Shown in pieces: positions 1 through 8,389 of a DNA stretch of 64,000 nt. How positions within the stretch are numbered: the stretch's first letter is position 1; every line of letters starts with the position of its first letter. This DNA comes from Dialister pneumosintes (lineage in GTDB: Bacteria; Bacillota; Negativicutes; Veillonellales; Dialisteraceae): assembly GCF_001717505.1 (NCBI RefSeq), contig NZ_CP017037.1, positions 1,031,001-1,095,000 of the forward strand, written 5' to 3'. A model generated the notes under the pieces. The model did not search any database. It was given only the letters and a program-made list of their open reading frames with translations, and was not told the origin of the DNA. A program made the position numbers and the translations under genes.

Positions 1-40
1 GCAGTCATTTCCATAAAAACAACAGCTATACTTACGCTTT

Positions 41-69
41 ATTATAGCACACTTATTCTTATCGATAAA
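41..69 (-). promoter_or_regulatory. Putative promoter reading out of the left edge
   Basis: On the minus strand a perfect -10 TATAAT (41-46) lies 17 bases from a weak -35 TTTATC (64-69). It would drive a minus-strand gene lying to the left, outside the window. The -35 is poor, so the call rests on the -10 and on the gene-free position. Confidence 0.4.
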
Positions 70-118
70 TGCACGAATTTTATGTGTTAAATGTGACTTA
101 AACAGTACTATATTTTCA

Positions 119-183
119 TAAAATAAAACGCTTATATGGAATATTTCTCTTTCTTAAAATATCCATATAAGCGTTTTATTTTA
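119..183 (-). terminator. Rho-independent terminator of the cupin gene
   Basis: A long inverted repeat has arms of about 28 bases, interrupted by one bulged base, around a short loop. It is bounded by A and T runs. It lies just downstream of the cupin gene stop on the minus strand, and the T run reads correctly for minus-strand termination. Confidence 0.8.
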
Positions 184-192
184 CTTACAAAT

Positions 193-636
193 TCATTTAT
201 TTCCCATAAAAGCAGCTATGCCGGAATTCTTTAAAAAATTCTCCATATCTTGACGTGTAGGATATACCGGTGTATCCCGTTTTGTATTCACAATACAAAA
301 GAAACCTAATTTTTCACCCATATCTGCTCTAAATTGATGAAATTTCCAGGGCTCAATAACAATAAAATCACCTACAGACACTTCTTGTATCGAGTCACCT
401 AAAAGAGCATGTCCTTTCCCTTTAAAAATAACAACAATATGCATATGCTTATGATGCTCTAAAGAAGAATATCCGCCATTTTCCACCTCGAAATAACGAA
501 ATTGTATAGGTAAATCCCCCTGATTATCAAAAAGAATTTGTTTTGTTACATTAGAAAATGTACCGGAATTTTCCTTATAAACATGAGATTCAACACCATC
601 CCAACCGGTAGGATTGGATTGAAATTTTCTAATCAT
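193..636 (-). CDS. Small cupin-domain protein
   Basis: A single-domain cupin of about 147 residues. The first cupin motif is visible as SSLEHHKHMHIV, with clustered metal-ligand His residues, then GKGHALLGD. The second is GDFIVIEPWKFHQFRA. Single-domain cupins of this kind are metal-binding sensors, isomerases or dioxygenases, and the sequence does not say which. The open frame extends upstream only to a TTG at 669. I prefer the ATG at 636 because GGGAGG lies just before it, although the ATG at 648 with AAAGGA upstream is also possible. The gene stands alone with its own terminator. Its substrate is unknown. Confidence 0.7.
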   Translation of the reverse strand: MIRKFQSNPTGWDGVESHVYKENSGTFSNVTKQILFDNQGDLPIQFRYFEVENGGYSSLEHHKHMHIVVIFKGKGHALLGDSIQEVSVGDFIVIEPWKFHQFRADMGEKLGFFCIVNTKRDTPVYPTRQDMENFLKNSGIAAFMGNK

Positions 637-700
637 ACGCCCTCCCATTAGTTTTATTCCTTTGAACAATCACAACATTCCGCTACGGGATATGTTTTAA

Positions 701-2074
701 TTATTCACTTTCAAAGAAAGCTTTATATGCTAAAAAAGTTTGATAAGCATCTGCTTTTGAAAGAAGATCATAAGGAGAGTGCATAGATAACATCGAAGTA
801 CCGCAGTCTACAACTTCACAACCCCAATTAGCCATCATAAATGCAATAGTTCCACCGCCGCCCTGATCAACTTTTCCAAGTTCACCAATCTGCCATGCAA
901 CGCCTGCTTTATTAAAAATATTTCTTACTTTATTCATAAATTCTGCATTAGCATCATTACTCCCTGATTTACCACGAGAACCGGTATATTTAGTAAGTGC
1001 AATTCCATGACCGAGTAGAGAAGAATTATCTTTTTCTGTCACTTCAGGAAACATGGGATCTAAACAACTATTAACATCAGCAGAAAGCATTTCACTATTT
1101 TCCATAGCTTCATAAAAATCCAACAAAGAGGTATGTCCCTGGAGAGCCAACATCTTCATAATTACTTTTACAAAATAAGAAGATTCCATCCCTGTGTTCC
1201 CATAAGATCCGATTTCCTCCTTATCAGTAAGAAGTGCTGCCTGTGTATACATACCCGGTTTAGCTTCTAAAATAGCCCTTAAATTAGCATAGGAACACAC
1301 ACGATCATCCTGCCCGTAAGAAGCAATCAAAGAACGATCAAATCCTACATCACGACTTTTCATAGCCGGAACTAATTCCAATTCTGCCGTAGCAAAATCT
1401 TCATCTTCAATATCATAAGTATCTTTAAAGAACTTCAGTAACACTTCTTTAGCTTGCATATTTTCTTCTGAATGCGTTGCACAAATAGCCTGTAACTGCT
1501 CACCGGTAATACCTTGTGCTAAAGTTTTCTTCATTTGATCCTGAGCCATATGAATCAACAAATCAGAAATATAGAATATAGGATCTTCATCCTTCATACC
1601 TATATTAATTTCCACTTTTTTGCCACTCTTTGTATAGATAACACCAATTAAAGCAAGTGGCACACAAGTCCATTGATACTTTTTAATTCCTCCATAGTAA
1701 TGAGTACGGAAATAAACAATTCCGTCACTTTCTCTTACAGGATTCCCCTTTAAGTCTAAACGTGGAGTATCTAAATGAGAGCCTACAATTTTAATGCCGT
1801 CATGAACAGGTTTCTCCCCAATAACAGCCATAACTACAGACTTTCCTTTTTGATTCCAATATACCTTATCTCCCGCTTTCAATTCCTTGCAATCATATAA
1901 CGGTATAAAACCGGCGGCTTCTGCCTGTTTCACAATTTCAGTTACTGCTAAACGTTCTGTACGTGCTATATCTAAAAACTCTTTATAATCTTCACCATAT
2001 GCCATAGTGGCTTTACGCTCTTCTTCATTCATACGTTGCCATACTGTTTTTGTTCTGCTATACGTTTCTTTCAT
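701..2074 (-). CDS. M18 family aminopeptidase
   Basis: A 457-residue zinc aminopeptidase of peptidase family M18, which removes N-terminal residues, often acidic ones, from cytoplasmic peptides. The metal-site pattern is visible: GSHLDTPR with His100 and the following Asp, DKEEIGSYG with the paired catalytic and metal Glu residues, SADVNSCLDP, and the final ligand in SMHSPYDLLS near the C-terminus. Length and motif order are normal for the clostridial-type M18 enzymes. The ATG is preceded by a GGAGG-type site. It is monocistronic, between the cupin gene and a tRNA. The family call is firm; the exact specificity is not visible. Confidence 0.88.
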   Translation of the reverse strand: MKETYSRTKTVWQRMNEEERKATMAYGEDYKEFLDIARTERLAVTEIVKQAEAAGFIPLYDCKELKAGDKVYWNQKGKSVVMAVIGEKPVHDGIKIVGSHLDTPRLDLKGNPVRESDGIVYFRTHYYGGIKKYQWTCVPLALIGVIYTKSGKKVEINIGMKDEDPIFYISDLLIHMAQDQMKKTLAQGITGEQLQAICATHSEENMQAKEVLLKFFKDTYDIEDEDFATAELELVPAMKSRDVGFDRSLIASYGQDDRVCSYANLRAILEAKPGMYTQAALLTDKEEIGSYGNTGMESSYFVKVIMKMLALQGHTSLLDFYEAMENSEMLSADVNSCLDPMFPEVTEKDNSSLLGHGIALTKYTGSRGKSGSNDANAEFMNKVRNIFNKAGVAWQIGELGKVDQGGGGTIAFMMANWGCEVVDCGTSMLSMHSPYDLLSKADAYQTFLAYKAFFESE

Positions 2075-2156
2075 ATGAATCCTCCTTACTAATTTGATTC
2101 ACAATAAATACATAAAAACATTATAACTTTTATCAATCATAATGTCACTTACTACC

Positions 2157-2207
2157 ATATATTATTTTATCTTGCTTTATATAATAAAATTAGATAAAAT
2201 AATATAT
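2157..2207. repeat. 16-bp perfect inverted repeat around the tRNA promoter
   Basis: Left arm ATATATTATTTTATCT (2157-2172) and right arm AGATAAAATAATATAT (2192-2207) are exact complements separated by 19 bases. The -10 of the likely tRNA promoter lies inside the right arm, and the -35 starts at the last base of the left arm. This could be an operator, or a weak AT-only hairpin ending transcripts between the two divergent units. Confidence 0.6.
2172..2200 (+). promoter_or_regulatory. Putative promoter of tRNA-Gly
   Basis: TTGCTT (2172-2177), a 17-base spacer, then TAAAAT (2195-2200). The start would fall about 7 bases before the mature tRNA 5' end. The spacing is ideal and the hexamers are moderate matches. 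Confidence 0.5.
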
Positions 2208-2214
2208 ATCTTAT

Positions 2215-2288
2215 GCGGGTGTAGTTCATTGGTAGAATGCGAGCTTCCCAAGCTTGAGAGGTGGGTTCGATTCCCATCATCCGCTCCA
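2215..2288 (+). tRNA. tRNA-Gly (anticodon CCC)
   Basis: A full cloverleaf can be folded. The acceptor pairs GCGGGTG with CATCCGC (one G-U pair). The D arm contains TTCATTGGTAGAA. The anticodon stem CGAGC/GCTTG encloses loop TTCCCAA, giving anticodon CCC. The T arm has GGTTCGATTCC. The 3' CCA is encoded. The CCC anticodon reads GGG codons. Confidence 0.95.
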
Positions 2289-2304
2289 AAGTTTCCAACC
2301 CTTT

Positions 2305-2346
2305 TAGCCATTTAGCTAGATAACATCTAGCTAAATGGCTATTTTT
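2305..2346 (+). terminator. Terminator after tRNA-Gly
   Basis: A 17-bp perfect hairpin (TAGCCATTTAGCTAGAT with its complement, 3-base loop) is followed by ATTTTTATTT. It begins 17 bases after the encoded CCA, as expected for a single-tRNA transcript. Confidence 0.9.
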
Positions 2347-2753
2347 ATTTGTTCATTCATTAACATAAATTAGTAAAAATAAAGAGCTTGTGTCCCTTTT
2401 TGTGTCCCTTAATTTTATTCATGTATATCACCTCAAGCCCTGATATTATCGGAGCTTTTCTATTTCACTATTTCTAGTGTATCCCTTTTTAGGGTATTAG
2501 GAATGTGAATGTTCTCTAAAAAGAGACTCCTAGATTCCCCTACCCATTGTGGTTCTGGCTCACCCCATACAGTTTCTTTATAAGAAATTTTAAAACCATG
2601 TTATGTTCTTAACTTATATATGCATAATACCATCATTTACAGCCTCCCTTTATCACAAATACTGCATACGCTTACTCACAATTCCTTACCTTGTATGTGA
2701 AATCTTTGTTATTATAATAATTATCTAACCGGTAAGTTATATACGAATTAATC
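2347..2753 (-). other. Gene-free stretch with decayed ORF scraps
   Basis: No convincing gene lies in these roughly 400 bases. On the minus strand a 46-codon open stretch ends at about 2464 and contains residues such as ETVWGEPEPQWVGESR. It is followed by a 19-codon frame (2361-2420), MNKIKGHKKGHKLFIF, preceded by a good ribosome site (GAGGTG). A tandem TGTGTCCCTT repeat underlies the Gly-His-Lys repeat. The tRNA-flanking position suggests remains of an integrated element, but no attachment-site duplicate was seen. Confidence 0.3.
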
Positions 2754-2787
2754 AAAAACACCTATTTCAGATAGAAATAGGTGTTTT
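2754..2787 (-). terminator. Terminator of the SPFH gene
   Basis: AAACACCTATTTC pairs with GAAATAGGTGTTT around a short loop. The run of A on the plus strand becomes the T run of the minus-strand transcript. It lies 13 bases beyond the SPFH protein stop. Confidence 0.85.
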
Positions 2788-2799
2788 ACATTCATTATA

Positions 2800-3690
2800 T
2801 TATTCTTTATTTCCTTTAACAGCTTCCACAAGAGAAGTAGCACCGGAAATCAAGTTGGTCATATTGGACGGAACTATAATTTTAGTCGCTTGTCCATTTG
2901 CCATCTTTTTAGCAGTTTCATATTGTTCAAGTTGTAGATAGGATGTACTTGGATTTGCAGAATTGATTAAACGAATACTTTCTGCTTTAGCATTTTGTAT
3001 TGCAAGTAAAGCTTCTGCCTGCCCTTGTGCTTCACGAATTAAACGTTCTTTAACCGCTTCCGCTTTAAGAATAGCAGATTCTTTTTCACCTTCCGCTTTA
3101 GTAATAGCGGCTTGCTTTTCACCTTCTGCGGTCAAAATAGCAGCTCTCTTATCACGTTCTGCTTTCATTTGCTTTTCCATAGACTGCGTAATAGCCGGTG
3201 GTGGACTGATATTTTTTAATTCTACACGAGTAATCTTAATCCCCCAGGGATCGGTTGCTTCATCAATCGTTTGTAACATTTTAGCATTAACCGTTTCTCT
3301 AGAAGTTAATGTTTCATCAAGAGTCATAGCCCCAATTAAGTTTCTTAATGTAGTAGCTGCTAAATTTTCAATAGCTGCAATAGGTCTTTCTACCCCATAT
3401 GTATATAATTTTGTGTTATTAACTCTAAAATATACTACCGAGTCAACCATCATAGTAACATTATCACTGGTAATAACCGGCTGTGGTTCAAAATCCGCTA
3501 CTTGTTCTTTAAGAGACACTTTTTTAGCCACATTCATAATAATAGGAATCTTAAAATGCAATCCGGCTGTCCAAGTAGCTTGATATTTACCCAAAAACTC
3601 TACAATCCATTCACTCGCTTGCGGAACAATACAGATGCAACGTACTGCTGCCACTATAAATATCACACCCAAAATAATCATTGTATCCAT
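2800..3690 (-). CDS. SPFH/stomatin-like membrane protein (QmcA type)
   Basis: A 296-residue member of the SPFH (band 7) family. An N-terminal membrane segment (about residues 4-20) is followed by the SPFH domain (about 25-180, with GLHFKIPIIMNVAKKVSLKEQ). An Ala/Glu/Lys-rich coiled coil with repeated AEGEK/AEAVK units (about 180-235) leads into a C-terminal tail. Such proteins form oligomeric scaffolds in the inner membrane and influence membrane microdomains and proteolysis. The NfeD-like partner that often accompanies this family is not adjacent. It has its own terminator. Confidence 0.85.
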   Translation of the reverse strand: MDTMIILGVIFIVAAVRCICIVPQASEWIVEFLGKYQATWTAGLHFKIPIIMNVAKKVSLKEQVADFEPQPVITSDNVTMMVDSVVYFRVNNTKLYTYGVERPIAAIENLAATTLRNLIGAMTLDETLTSRETVNAKMLQTIDEATDPWGIKITRVELKNISPPPAITQSMEKQMKAERDKRAAILTAEGEKQAAITKAEGEKESAILKAEAVKERLIREAQGQAEALLAIQNAKAESIRLINSANPSTSYLQLEQYETAKKMANGQATKIIVPSNMTNLISGATSLVEAVKGNKE

Positions 3691-3765
3691 GTAAGTAAAT
3701 CCTTTCTACATTTAACAACTTAATGATTGTTTTATGAATTGATTATACCACGAATAATCAATATA

Positions 3766-6315
3766 TTAATCTAAATTTTTAAAGTGTTTAAATTTATACC
3801 CCTTACTTTCCAGCATCGCTTTTATATCCGCTTCTTGAATCGCAGACTTTAAAGTGAGTATAGCTTGCCCTTTTTCATGAGAAACTTCTGCACTTATTAC
3901 AGCATCCATTTCTTCAAAAGCTTTCTTTACCATCATTTCACAATGACCACACATCATCCCTTCTATAGTAATTGCTACTTTCATTTCCTTATTCTCCTTT
4001 ACGTTTAAAGATGTATTTATTTCTTTCGGATCTATTATGCTAGAACCTTCCGTTGGCCTTGTAAGCTTCACATTATTTAATCTCAATGCATTTAAACATA
4101 CAGTTACACTGGAAAGTGCCATAATAGCAGCCCCCCACATAGGTGTAATATGTATATTTGGATATAGCCCCGCTGCTAAAGGAATTAAAGTCATGTTGTA
4201 AGCAAATCCCCAAAATAAATTTTGATACACATTTTTTAAAGTTGCTCGACTTAACTGAACAGCTGATACAATATCCATCAAACTGGAATTAACTAAAACA
4301 ACATCTGCAGATTCTATTGCCACATCAGTTCCGGCGCCAATTGCCATACCTATATCTGCACTTGCTAATGCAGGCGCATCATTAATGCCATCACCTACCA
4401 TAGCCACTAATCCTTGTTCTTTCCATTGCGTTATATTCTTTTCTTTTGCATCCGGCAAAACATTTGCAAAGATTTGATCCACCCCTGCTTTCATACCTAT
4501 CGCATGCGCAGTTTTTTCATTATCACCGGTCATCATAATTGTTTTGATACCCAATTTACGTAATTTAGAAATTGCAAAAGCGGAGTCTTCTTTTATTATG
4601 TCGGAAACAGCTATGAGTCCCATATATTTTTTATTTTTTTCAAAAAGAATAGGTGTTTTCCCTTCAGAAGTCAATTTTTCATATAAAGTTAATAATGTAA
4701 AATCCAATGAAATATATTGTTTTATAAAACGTAAAGAACCTGCATGTACCAAAGCATGATTGATAGATCCTTCAATTCCGTTACCAATAAAAACTTTAAA
4801 AGAGTCTACTTTAACTGCATCTATTGATTGCTCTTTTGCAAAATCAACAATAGCTTTTGATAGTGGATGTTCTGATTTCACTTCTAAAGAGTATGCCAAG
4901 GTAAGAAATTCTGTAGAAGTTACACCACTAGCAGGAATTACATCGGTAACATAAGGCTGCCCTTTTGTAATAGTTCCGGTTTTATCAAGAGCAACCATAC
5001 GTACTTTCCCTGTATTTTCTAAAGCTTCTCCTGTTTTAAATAAAATACCGTTTTTTGCCCCCATGGTACTTCCCACCATAATAGCTACCGGTGTTGCTAA
5101 CCCTAATGTGCAAGGACATGAAATAACCAATACACTAATAGCATATTCCAATGCATGTGCTAAAGAAGCACCATATAGCAACCAACCGATAAAAACAAAC
5201 AAAGATATCATCATAATGGAGGGAACAAATATACTTGCTACTTTATCTGCACCTCTTGCAATCGGAGCTTTAGTAGCAGAAGCTTCCGACATCAATTTTA
5301 TAATTTGTGAAAAAGTAGTATCTTCTCCTACATAGAGTGCTTTAGCACGAATAAACCCCACCGTGTTAATAGTAGCTGCACTAATTTTATCGCCTACCTC
5401 TTTATCAACAGGAATAGACTCTCCCGTTAAAGCAGATTCATTAATAGAAGTAGCACCTTCTATAATAACCCCGTCTACAGGAACAGATTCTCCCGGTTTT
5501 ACAATAAAGATATCTCCAACCACAATCTCTTCAACAGGTAAAACTATCTCTTTACCGGATCGCTCAACCATAGCCGTTTTAGGTTTCATTTGTAATAAAC
5601 TTTTTAACGCATTAGTTGTACGACCTTTCGATATAGATTCCAATATTTTACCTATAATAATAAAAGTAGGAATCATTGCTGCCGATTCAAAATAAAGTTG
5701 TTCATAATAAATAGATTCTAAGTCACTTACACTGTTTCCGGTTGTAATCATATATGTCATTTTAAATACAATGCTGATTGACCAAAGAAAAGAAACCCCT
5801 GACCCTAGCGATACCAAAGTATCCATAGTAGGCATTCCTTTCCAAAGAGTAGTCACCCCTGTATAAAAAAGTTTATGATTAATACCAAGTATAATCATGG
5901 TCAAAATCATCTGCATCAACGCAAGTCCAATATAATTTCCTACAAAAAAATCAGGCAACGGTAACTTAAACACATGATTCCCTACGGTAATAAACATAAG
6001 TAAAAACAAAAAAATAAAAGAGACTTTTAATCGTTTTTTTAACTGAGGAGTTTCTTTATCGGATAACGCATCTGTCAAAACTTCTACAGAAGATTCTTTA
6101 CTACTACTTTCCTCTGCCGTGAAAGGTATTGCCTGATACCCGGCTTGCTGCACCGCATGTAATATAGCTTCATCACTATATATACCTTCTACTACCATAG
6201 AATTAGTAAGCAAGGAAACTGTCACTGAAGAAACACCCTCTACTTTACCTACCGCTTTCTCCACATGTGCTTGGCACATAGCACATGTCATCCCTATAAC
6301 TATATATTTCTTCAT
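3766..6315 (-). CDS. copA: Copper-exporting P1B-type ATPase with a fused C-terminal metal-binding domain
   Basis: A heavy-metal P-type ATPase of about 849 residues that pumps Cu(I) out of the cytoplasm. In order it has an N-terminal HMA domain with MTCAMC (about residues 9-14), transmembrane helices, LTGES, the ion-path motif SCPCTLGLATP, the phosphorylation site DKTGTITKG, SEHPL, and the hinge GDGINDAPAL. After the last helices a second HMA domain with MMCGHC follows at the C-terminus, resembling a CopZ chaperone joined in frame. The open frame begins at a TTG at 6336. The ATG at 6315 is better because AAGGTGG stands 8 bases before it. It lies directly downstream of csoR, so it is probably induced by copper. 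Confidence 0.93.
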   Translation of the reverse strand: MKKYIVIGMTCAMCQAHVEKAVGKVEGVSSVTVSLLTNSMVVEGIYSDEAILHAVQQAGYQAIPFTAEESSSKESSVEVLTDALSDKETPQLKKRLKVSFIFLFLLMFITVGNHVFKLPLPDFFVGNYIGLALMQMILTMIILGINHKLFYTGVTTLWKGMPTMDTLVSLGSGVSFLWSISIVFKMTYMITTGNSVSDLESIYYEQLYFESAAMIPTFIIIGKILESISKGRTTNALKSLLQMKPKTAMVERSGKEIVLPVEEIVVGDIFIVKPGESVPVDGVIIEGATSINESALTGESIPVDKEVGDKISAATINTVGFIRAKALYVGEDTTFSQIIKLMSEASATKAPIARGADKVASIFVPSIMMISLFVFIGWLLYGASLAHALEYAISVLVISCPCTLGLATPVAIMVGSTMGAKNGILFKTGEALENTGKVRMVALDKTGTITKGQPYVTDVIPASGVTSTEFLTLAYSLEVKSEHPLSKAIVDFAKEQSIDAVKVDSFKVFIGNGIEGSINHALVHAGSLRFIKQYISLDFTLLTLYEKLTSEGKTPILFEKNKKYMGLIAVSDIIKEDSAFAISKLRKLGIKTIMMTGDNEKTAHAIGMKAGVDQIFANVLPDAKEKNITQWKEQGLVAMVGDGINDAPALASADIGMAIGAGTDVAIESADVVLVNSSLMDIVSAVQLSRATLKNVYQNLFWGFAYNMTLIPLAAGLYPNIHITPMWGAAIMALSSVTVCLNALRLNNVKLTRPTEGSSIIDPKEINTSLNVKENKEMKVAITIEGMMCGHCEMMVKKAFEEMDAVISAEVSHEKGQAILTLKSAIQEADIKAMLESKGYKFKHFKNLD

Positions 6316-6345
6316 AAGATTCACCACCTTATTCAAATATATTTT

Positions 6346-6651
6346 TTATTGCATAAGTCGTTGCAACATTTTGCAAAGTTCATCTACTTTCCCATCATTT
6401 CCTGTTAAAATATCCTCAGTAACACATTTCCTAATATGAGAAGACAATAGCAGTTTATTAAAACTATTTAGTGCATTAGAAACAGCTAAAACTTGCATTA
6501 AAATGTCCGGACAATAACTTTCCTCTTCTACCATATTCTGAATCCCACGAATTTGTCCTTCGATAGTTCTTAAACGAATTAATAACTTTTTCTTTTCTTC
6601 TTTCGTCCGCTGTGTTGTGTGACATATAGTTTTCATATTTTGGTTTTTCAT
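6346..6651 (-). CDS. csoR: Copper-sensing transcriptional repressor CsoR
   Basis: A 101-residue all-helical repressor of the CsoR/RcnR family. The Cu(I)-binding Cys-His-Cys set is visible: Cys47 (EESYCPDIL), His72 and Cys76 (SSHIRKC). Cu(I) binding releases the repressor from DNA. The open frame starts at GTG 6660. I chose the ATG at 6651 because GGAG lies 8 bases upstream. It is the first gene of the csoR-copA unit and carries its own operator-promoter immediately upstream, so autoregulation is expected. Confidence 0.93.
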   Translation of the reverse strand: MKNQNMKTICHTTQRTKEEKKKLLIRLRTIEGQIRGIQNMVEEESYCPDILMQVLAVSNALNSFNKLLLSSHIRKCVTEDILTGNDGKVDELCKMLQRLMQ

Positions 6652-6674
6652 ATTTCTCACTCCATTCTATCTGC

Positions 6675-6703
6675 ACTATACCCCAGAGGGGTACTTAAGT
6701 CAA
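6675..6703 (-). promoter_or_regulatory. csoR-copA promoter with CsoR operator
   Basis: On the minus strand -35 TTGACT (6698-6703), a 17-base spacer and -10 TATAGT (6675-6680). The spacer contains the palindrome TACCCCAGAGGGGTA (6679-6693), which matches the known CsoR operator pattern of opposed C and G runs. Repressor bound there would block RNA polymerase directly. Confidence 0.88.
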
Positions 6704-6820
6704 TATAAATTCTTAAAACATTAATATAACTTAGTATAGGACTATTTTAAATAAGCATACTTCTTGTATTTATATTCCCTTCAGTTGTCACACTTTGATG
6801 TATTCTTTATTATTTTGATA

Positions 6821-6849
6821 TTGTTCAATATGCAATAGTGTGATATTAT
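6821..6849 (+). promoter_or_regulatory. Putative aspA promoter
   Basis: TTGTTC (6821-6826), 17 bases, TATTAT (6844-6849), about 97 bases before the aspA start. A separated pair TCACACT (6788-6794) and AGTGTGA (6837-6843) flanks it and could be a split operator. The promoter call is moderate, the operator call weak. Confidence 0.5.
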
Positions 6850-6945
6850 ATGTAAAGATTTACAATTATAATGTACACTTATAACTAAAACTCATTACAA
6901 ATGAAGTGAATTTAAATAAATCAATATTCTGAAAAGGAGATTACC

Positions 6946-8343
6946 ATGCGTACTGAACACGATTTTTTAGGAGAAATGCAAGTCGAAGATAATGTTTATT
7001 ATGGTATTCAAACATTAAGAGCTATCAAAAATTTTAAAATCACCGGGGAAAAATTAGATCCTGATTTTATTAAAGCAATTGCGATTGTAAAAAAAGCAGC
7101 TTGCTTAACGAATATAGAAACCGGTCGTATGCCGGAAGATATCGGCAATGCGCTGGTTACTGCAGCGGATGAAATTATTGAAGGAAAAATGGCAGACCAG
7201 TTTCCCTTGGATCCTATACAAGGCGGTGCCGGTACTTCTATTAACATGAACATGAATGAAGTTCTTTCTAACCGTGCATTAGAAATACTGGGTTATCCAT
7301 TAGGGCGTTATGATATTATCTCCCCTAATAACCATGCAAATATGGCACAATCTACCAACGATGCTTTCCCAACCAGTATTAAGGTTTGCATTTTGCGCAA
7401 GGCTGCCATTTTAAATGAAGCACTTATTCGTATGGCAGAAGAATTTGAAAGAAAAGGCGAAGAATTTAAAGATGTAATCAAAATGGGACGTACCCATTTA
7501 CAGGATGCAGTTCCAATTACATTAGGACAGGAAATGATTTCCTATGGCTCTATCGTTCGTCGTTGTATTTGGCGTATTACACGTTCTTTAGGTTCTCTCC
7601 AAAATATAAATATGGGAGGAACCGCAGTAGGAACCGGATTAAATGCGGAAGTAGAATACATTAAAAAATTCCCCGGTATTCTATCTGACTTAGTAGGATT
7701 CCAATTTGAGTCAGCACCGAATTTGATTGATACCACGAATAGTACCGATTGTTTTGCTGAAGTTTCTGCTGCATTAAAAGTATCTGCACTTTCTTTAATT
7801 AAGATTGCCAATGATATGCGTTTAATGGCATCCGGTCCACGTTGCGGATTTAATGAAATTAAATTACCGGCACGTCAACCGGGATCTTCTATCATGCCCG
7901 GTAAAGTTAATCCTGTAATTGCAGAAGTTATGGATCAAACTTGCTATCATGTTATTGGAAATGATTTGGCCATTACATTAGCCGTCGAAAATGGACAATT
8001 AGAATTAAATGTTATGGAACCGGTTCTTGCATTTAATCTCTTTAACTCCTTCCGCTATCTCACGAATGCTATTGATACATTTACTACTAAACTGTTAAAA
8101 GATTTAGAAGCCAATAAAGAGCAATGTCAAAAATGGGTAGATAACAGTGTAGGGATTATTACTGCATTACTTCCACATCTTGGATATGATAAATGCTCTG
8201 CAATTGCTAAAGAAGCCTATAATGAAGGAACTCCAATTAAAGAAATTTTAATGAGAGAAAAGCTTTTTACAAAAGAACGAATGGACGAAATCCTTTCTCC
8301 AATTGAAATGACTACTCCGGGTATTGCCGGCGGGAAAAAATAA
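6946..8343 (+). CDS. aspA: Aspartate ammonia-lyase
   Basis: A 465-residue enzyme of the fumarase/aspartase superfamily that reversibly converts L-aspartate to fumarate and ammonia. The superfamily signature GSSIMPGKVNP (around residue 320), with the catalytic Ser loop, is intact. Other conserved stretches are TSTN-like QSTNDAFPTS and GRTHLQDA. The length is normal. The start follows AAGGAG with a 6-base spacing. It is monocistronic, with a strong terminator after it. In an anaerobe it can feed fumarate into reduction to succinate; that role is inferred. Fumarase itself is less likely given the overall resemblance to bacterial AspA. Confidence 0.9.
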   Translation: MRTEHDFLGEMQVEDNVYYGIQTLRAIKNFKITGEKLDPDFIKAIAIVKKAACLTNIETGRMPEDIGNALVTAADEIIEGKMADQFPLDPIQGGAGTSINMNMNEVLSNRALEILGYPLGRYDIISPNNHANMAQSTNDAFPTSIKVCILRKAAILNEALIRMAEEFERKGEEFKDVIKMGRTHLQDAVPITLGQEMISYGSIVRRCIWRITRSLGSLQNINMGGTAVGTGLNAEVEYIKKFPGILSDLVGFQFESAPNLIDTTNSTDCFAEVSAALKVSALSLIKIANDMRLMASGPRCGFNEIKLPARQPGSSIMPGKVNPVIAEVMDQTCYHVIGNDLAITLAVENGQLELNVMEPVLAFNLFNSFRYLTNAIDTFTTKLLKDLEANKEQCQKWVDNSVGIITALLPHLGYDKCSAIAKEAYNEGTPIKEILMREKLFTKERMDEILSPIEMTTPGIAGGKK

Positions 8344-8344
8344 T

Positions 8345-8380
8345 AAAAAAGAGTAATAGTTCTTACTATTACTCTTTTTT
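8345..8380. terminator. Bidirectional terminator between aspA and the glycosylase gene
   Basis: A perfect 15-bp stem (AAAAAAGAGTAATAG and its complement) with a 6-base loop. A and T runs on both sides allow termination from either strand, serving the convergent genes. Confidence 0.9.
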
Positions 8381-8389
8381 ATTTCACTA

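Noticed and set aside
2963-3583. 206-codon plus-strand frame opposite the SPFH gene
   Set aside because: It is antisense to a clear SPFH/coiled-coil gene, is low in complexity and has no start signal.
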